Below, piece by piece: positions 4,074 to 7,727 of a stretch of DNA of 7,727 bases (within the stretch, counting starts at the first letter, position 1; the number at the start of each line of letters is the position of its first letter). The DNA comes from Pseudomonadota bacterium. GTDB lineage: Bacteria > Myxococcota > Polyangia > Polyangiales > Polyangiaceae. A program made the translations under genes and the position numbers. The notes under the pieces were generated by a model. That model made no database searches and was not told where the DNA came from. It saw nothing but the letters and a program-made list of their open reading frames with translations. Location of the stretch: positions 1-7,727 of the forward strand of contig JAEZYO010000544.1 of assembly GCA_023419055.1 (NCBI GenBank), in the 5' to 3' direction.

Positions 4074-7000
4074 TCAGTATCGGAGGCGCCAGACCAGATC
4101 GAGCGCGGACGCGCCGCGGTCACCCACCCGTGTAGCGACGGACCAGCGTCCCGCGATGCGAAGATCGAGCGTCGCGAAGGTGCGGTCCGGCGGCTCGCCG
4201 GGCCCGGGGTCGCCAAGGGCTCGGGTGACGCGCGCCGAGACGCGAGGCGACACCTGGACCACGATCTCCGGCCTGGACTCGCCGCTGCTCGTGTCGACGC
4301 GGGCGTCCACGTCGAGCTCCGAGAAGCGAGAGAGCACTCGATTGATGCCCTTCGTGGCGGTTCCGCCGACCACACCGAACGCGGCGCTCGCAGCGCTGGT
4401 GTTCGAGCCCGTCGTGCCCTCGGGGCTGCCGAACATGAGCAGGCTCACGATCTGGTCCTGGGTGAGCGCCGGCTCGGAGGTGAGGCGCAGCTTGCCGTCG
4501 GTAGCCGTCCCCGTGTACTCCGCGTAGACGCGGAAGTCGGCGGGCGATTCCCAGCGGGCCAGGGCCACGATCAGCGGGTTCGACGGGTCGGTGCCGCTGA
4601 ACGTGATGACCCCGCGCTCGATGTGGAAGAGCTTGCCTTGAATGTCGAGCGTGCCGCTCCGAAGCTGGATTTGACCGGTGATCTCGGTCTCTTCGGCGAG
4701 TCGCATCTTGATCTCGCCGCCGAGCTCGACGTCGAGCTGATTGGCGCGCCGGACGCGCACCTTCTTGCCGAGCTCCACCAGAACGACGAGCGGCTCGCGC
4801 GGCTCCGTCTCGTCGGACTCGAGAGGTTGCAGCGGGAGGGCCGCGAAGGTGCCGTCCTGCCGGTGAAAGCCGACGCTCACGTGCTCGGCGGGCGTGAGCT
4901 CCTGAACGGTGTGCCCGGCCGCCTCAGGGAGCACGGCGTCCACTTCCGAGACTCTGACGCGTAAGAGGGCCGGCGCGTTCTCGCTGGCGGACCGGTAGCT
5001 GAGATCGATCTTGCCCGACGTGTCGCCGAAGCCGACACCCTCGAGGGTGATGGGGATCTTGTGATCCGAATCGATGCGCACGTTGGCTTCGGCGGTTCGT
5101 AGAGCGAGCCCCGCGAACTCGGCGTGACCGGTCGCGGTCAGTCGTCCAGACGAGCCGCGCGCTACGAGGCGGGTGAGGCGGGCGCGGTTCGGCTCGAGCT
5201 TCACGTCGGCGTCGATGTGGTGAAAGCGCTGTCCGATCGTCGGCTGCTGAAAGACGCCGCCGCGCAGCGTGGCGGAGCCCGCGACCTGGGCGGGGCCCTC
5301 GCCGAACTCGCCTCGCATGTTCGCGTCGAGCCTGCCGTCGAGCTCGCTGACGATGCCGGGCAGGAGGGCGTGCAGGCCGGTCAGGCGAAACTCGTGGGCT
5401 TCGAAGCTGGCCTCGAGCGGGGCTCGAACCTTCGGGAACACGCGCGCGCCGAACTCCATGCCGGCCTCGAGGTTCGCCTTCAGCCAGCCCTTCTTCTGGC
5501 GGAGCGACGCGCTTCCGCGCAGGCTGTCTCCCGGACCGTCGATCTCGACGTCGACACGATCGAAGCGCGCCTCGGCCAGCGCCAACCGCGACACCGCGAG
5601 CTTGCCGGACAGCTTCGCGTTAGTGCCGTAGTCGTCGAGTGCGACGCGACCGTCGACGCTGCCTTTCGCGCTGAGGTCCGACGCGCCAGGCAGCGCGGCG
5701 ATCGGGAACTCGAAGAACTCGAGCGAGGCCTTGCCCTTGATCGGGCTCGCCTCCGGCGCCGCGCCGGCGAGCTCGCCCAGGCTGCCCTCCCACTCGGCGT
5801 TCAGGTGCGCGACGCGGCGCTTCTTCACCTCGACTTCGAAGCGGACATTGCCTCGTTCGCTGCCGAACTTCGCCTCGAGATCTCCGGCGAGCGGAGGCGC
5901 TTCCGAGCGCTCGGGGCGAAGCCCGCGAAAGCGCGCGGACAGGCCGATCTCCGGGTTCGCTCCGGTGCCCTGGACGCTGAGCTTGACCCGGGCGGTGCCC
6001 CTCAGGCCGCGCACCGGAACGACCTCGGGCAGATCGCTCAAGCGGCGCTCGGGGACTTCGGCGCTGGCCTTGAGCGGGAGTGTCCCGATGTCGGGGGCGA
6101 GGGCGCCAGGGAGGCTCGGCGGAAGCGTCGTCTCGCCCTCGAGGCACAGGAGGTCGCCCTTCTGGTCGAAGCTTCGGAAAGCGAAGCGCGTCTTGCCGTT
6201 CTTCGAATCGAGGCTCAGGTGCGTATCGACGTCGATGCCCTCGAGCTCGAACGGCTCCGCCTTGCGGGCCTGGCTCGGGGTCTCGACTTCCGATTTGTCC
6301 TTCCGCTTCGTCAGGAAGCCGAGGCCGCGCGTGGACACGCGCGCGTGGAGGTCGGGCAAGGCGTCGCCCGGTTGCTGCCGTTCGAGCGTCGCCTCGATGC
6401 GCACGGTGCCCTGCGCGCGCTCGAGCGAGAAGACCTCCGAAAGCTGGCCGAGCTCGAGCTCTCCGTTCACCTCCACCTTGCCGCTCAAGGCTCGCAGCGC
6501 CTCGTCGTCGAAGGCGAGCCTTCCTACCGTGACCTTCTCGAAAGACACGACGCCGGTGGCTCCGTGCTCGAGCTCCGCCTCGATGCGGCCGTTCAGCTCA
6601 CGGTCGTCGAGTTGCCCTCGAAGCGTCAGCTTGCCGTCGCGCACTCGCCCGAAATCGAGATCGCGCGCGCTCCCCTCGAGGGTAGCCTTTCGGGCGCCGC
6701 GCCGCGCGCGATAGGTCGCCACCAAGTCGACGGTGCCGCTCCGGAGCGGCGACGCGACGCCGAGCACGCGGAGGGCCGCGCCCAGCTCGAAGTCCTCGGC
6801 TTCGAGCGTGAGCTCCTCGAGCTCCTTGCCGTAGACGAGCGAGCCGCGAGCGGTCCCGCGCGCAGCGATCTCTAGGCCGCTCACTCGAACTGTGTCGCCC
6901 AGATCGATCTTGCGGGCCACGAGCGAGAGCGAGTCCCGGCTCTGCGACACCGAGAGGCGCGAGTCAGAGAGCGAAAGCCGGGGGGCGAGCTGAAGCTCGC

Positions 7001-7727
7001 TGCTGAGGGCGTAGGTGCGCAGATCCTCGCCCGCGAGCCTCGCCTCGAGGTGCGTCCGCTCCGGCCCTCCCGCCGCCTTCAGCTCGATGGTAGTGAAGCG
7101 CTGCCCGAAAGCCGTCGTGTCTCGCAAGAGGCCTCGCAGCATGAGCGCTGGATTCGAGAGCGGGCCTGCCGCGTGCGCCGAGAGCGCGAAGCCGCCCACC
7201 TTGACCTCCGGGTGGCTGAGCGTCGCGCGGCGCAGATCGGCGCGTGCCTCGAGCTCGTTCGTGCCGAGGTCGACGCGCGCGCGGGTCTCGAGGAACCCGG
7301 AGAGATCGAACCCCGGGGCGAGCGCGCGCAGGCGCGGAGGGCTCTTGAGCGAGGTCTGCGATTCGAGCTCGAGCACGCTGGTGCGGCCCCCCGTGAAGGA
7401 GTAGTCGACGACCGTGATCGCGCCGGCCTCCTCGGCGTGGAGCTCGCCGTCCGCTCGGAGCGGCGCCTGCTTGCCCGCTTGCTCGATCTTTCCCGAGCTC
7501 GCGAGCCGAGGTAGCGCCTGCCCCGAGACCAGCGACGGCGGCACGACGAGCGAGTAGCTCGCCGAGAGCGCGTCGCCCGACATTCGGGCTCGTCCCTCGA
7601 GCTCGAGATCGACTCGGCTCGGAGGTGCGCCTTCGAATAGCAGTGCTGCATTCAAGTGGCGCACGGAGAGCGCGAGCTCGAGGCTGGTCGCGTCACCGAG
7701 CAGGAGGGTACCGCGGGCGCTCGCGCG
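4074..7727 (-). CDS. tamB: TamB-family translocation/assembly protein, C-terminal 1,217 residues (5' end outside window)
   Basis: TamB proteins are AsmA-like bridges from inner to outer membrane, known for outer-membrane protein assembly and for phospholipid transport to the outer membrane. This frame is open from base 7727 to TGA at 4074; the GTG at 7664 is internal, since 21 more in-frame codons precede it. The sequence is repeating amphipathic beta strands throughout (such as GRLTATGHAEFAGLAL), expected of the long hydrophobic groove. The C-terminal third carries the TamB (DUF490) signature: IQGKLFHIERGVITFSG near window residue 1030, a DGKLRLTSEPALTQDQIVSLLMFG block near 1075-1100, and a terminal strand ending WRLRY with a final aromatic residue. 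A charged segment (KRKDKSEVE) sits near residue 475. The signal anchor must lie beyond the right edge, where a tamA/BamA-like gene might also be. A 210-base gap and a new promoter separate it from the kinase operon. Confidence 0.88.
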   Translation of the reverse strand, partial: RASARGTLLLGDATSLELALSVRHLNAALLFEGAPPSRVDLELEGRARMSGDALSASYSLVVPPSLVSGQALPRLASSGKIEQAGKQAPLRADGELHAEEAGAITVVDYSFTGGRTSVLELESQTSLKSPPRLRALAPGFDLSGFLETRARVDLGTNELEARADLRRATLSHPEVKVGGFALSAHAAGPLSNPALMLRGLLRDTTAFGQRFTTIELKAAGGPERTHLEARLAGEDLRTYALSSELQLAPRLSLSDSRLSVSQSRDSLSLVARKIDLGDTVRVSGLEIAARGTARGSLVYGKELEELTLEAEDFELGAALRVLGVASPLRSGTVDLVATYRARRGARKATLEGSARDLDFGRVRDGKLTLRGQLDDRELNGRIEAELEHGATGVVSFEKVTVGRLAFDDEALRALSGKVEVNGELELGQLSEVFSLERAQGTVRIEATLERQQPGDALPDLHARVSTRGLGFLTKRKDKSEVETPSQARKAEPFELEGIDVDTHLSLDSKNGKTRFAFRSFDQKGDLLCLEGETTLPPSLPGALAPDIGTLPLKASAEVPERRLSDLPEVVPVRGLRGTARVKLSVQGTGANPEIGLSARFRGLRPERSEAPPLAGDLEAKFGSERGNVRFEVEVKKRRVAHLNAEWEGSLGELAGAAPEASPIKGKASLEFFEFPIAALPGASDLSAKGSVDGRVALDDYGTNAKLSGKLAVSRLALAEARFDRVDVEIDGPGDSLRGSASLRQKKGWLKANLEAGMEFGARVFPKVRAPLEASFEAHEFRLTGLHALLPGIVSELDGRLDANMRGEFGEGPAQVAGSATLRGGVFQQPTIGQRFHHIDADVKLEPNRARLTRLVARGSSGRLTATGHAEFAGLALRTAEANVRIDSDHKIPITLEGVGFGDTSGKIDLSYRSASENAPALLRVRVSEVDAVLPEAAGHTVQELTPAEHVSVGFHRQDGTFAALPLQPLESDETEPREPLVVLVELGKKVRVRRANQLDVELGGEIKMRLAEETEITGQIQLRSGTLDIQGKLFHIERGVITFSGTDPSNPLIVALARWESPADFRVYAEYTGTATDGKLRLTSEPALTQDQIVSLLMFGSPEGTTGSNTSAASAAFGVVGGTATKGINRVLSRFSELDVDARVDTSSGESRPEIVVQVSPRVSARVTRALGDPGPGEPPDRTFATLDLRIAGRWSVATRVGDRGASALDLVWRLRY

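Noticed and set aside
3909..4964. A 351-codon plus-strand frame overlapping the promoter region and the tamB 3' end
   Set aside because: Arg-rich with no recognisable motif, and it crosses both an intergenic region and the antisense of the conserved TamB C-terminal domain.
5124..6875. A 583-codon plus-strand open frame antisense to the TamB-family gene
   Set aside because: It is full of Arg, Glu, Leu and Ala with no domain or signal, as expected from the antisense of a GC3-rich gene; the minus-strand frame there is a clear TamB protein.

Overview
This GC-rich window has the codon use and gene types of a myxobacterium, most likely a Polyangiales/Sorangium-type member of the Myxococcota. The pointers are a Ser/Thr kinase with a Pro/Ala-rich tail, a secreted TPR/PEGA-like protein with two Gly-rich membrane segments, a lipoprotein opening with the CADVLGIEDA motif followed by a Gly/Ser linker and Cys-rich modules, and a sigma-54-type promoter. 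This assignment is inferred from protein style, not from a marker gene. All supported genes lie on the minus strand, so the window reads right to left.

Right half (4074-7727): the C-terminal 1,217 residues of a TamB-family envelope protein, open through the right edge. Its N-terminus lies outside the window. Then comes a 210-base gap (3864-4073) with a clean -24/-12 (sigma-54) promoter pointing left and a perfect 13-base palindrome upstream of it, placed as an enhancer-binding site would be.

Middle (527-3863): a tight three-gene operon driven by that promoter. It encodes a membrane Ser/Thr kinase (2409-3863), a secreted TPR/PEGA-like membrane protein (1489-2412, ATGA overlap with the kinase) and a Cys-rich lipoprotein (527-1489, TGATG overlap). 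The overlaps imply translational coupling. Together they look like an envelope signalling or surveillance unit: a cytoplasmic kinase with an extracytoplasmic tail, a periplasmic repeat protein and a lipoprotein with two eight-cysteine modules. The physical link between them is inferred.

Left end (1-526): a 289-base gap with a possible terminator, several small inverted repeats and a tandem ATTGACG element, then the first 79 codons of a small lipoprotein that runs off the left edge.

No RNA genes, CRISPR arrays, insertion sequences or phage genes were seen. The most interesting content is the sigma-54-controlled kinase/TPR/Cys-rich lipoprotein operon.
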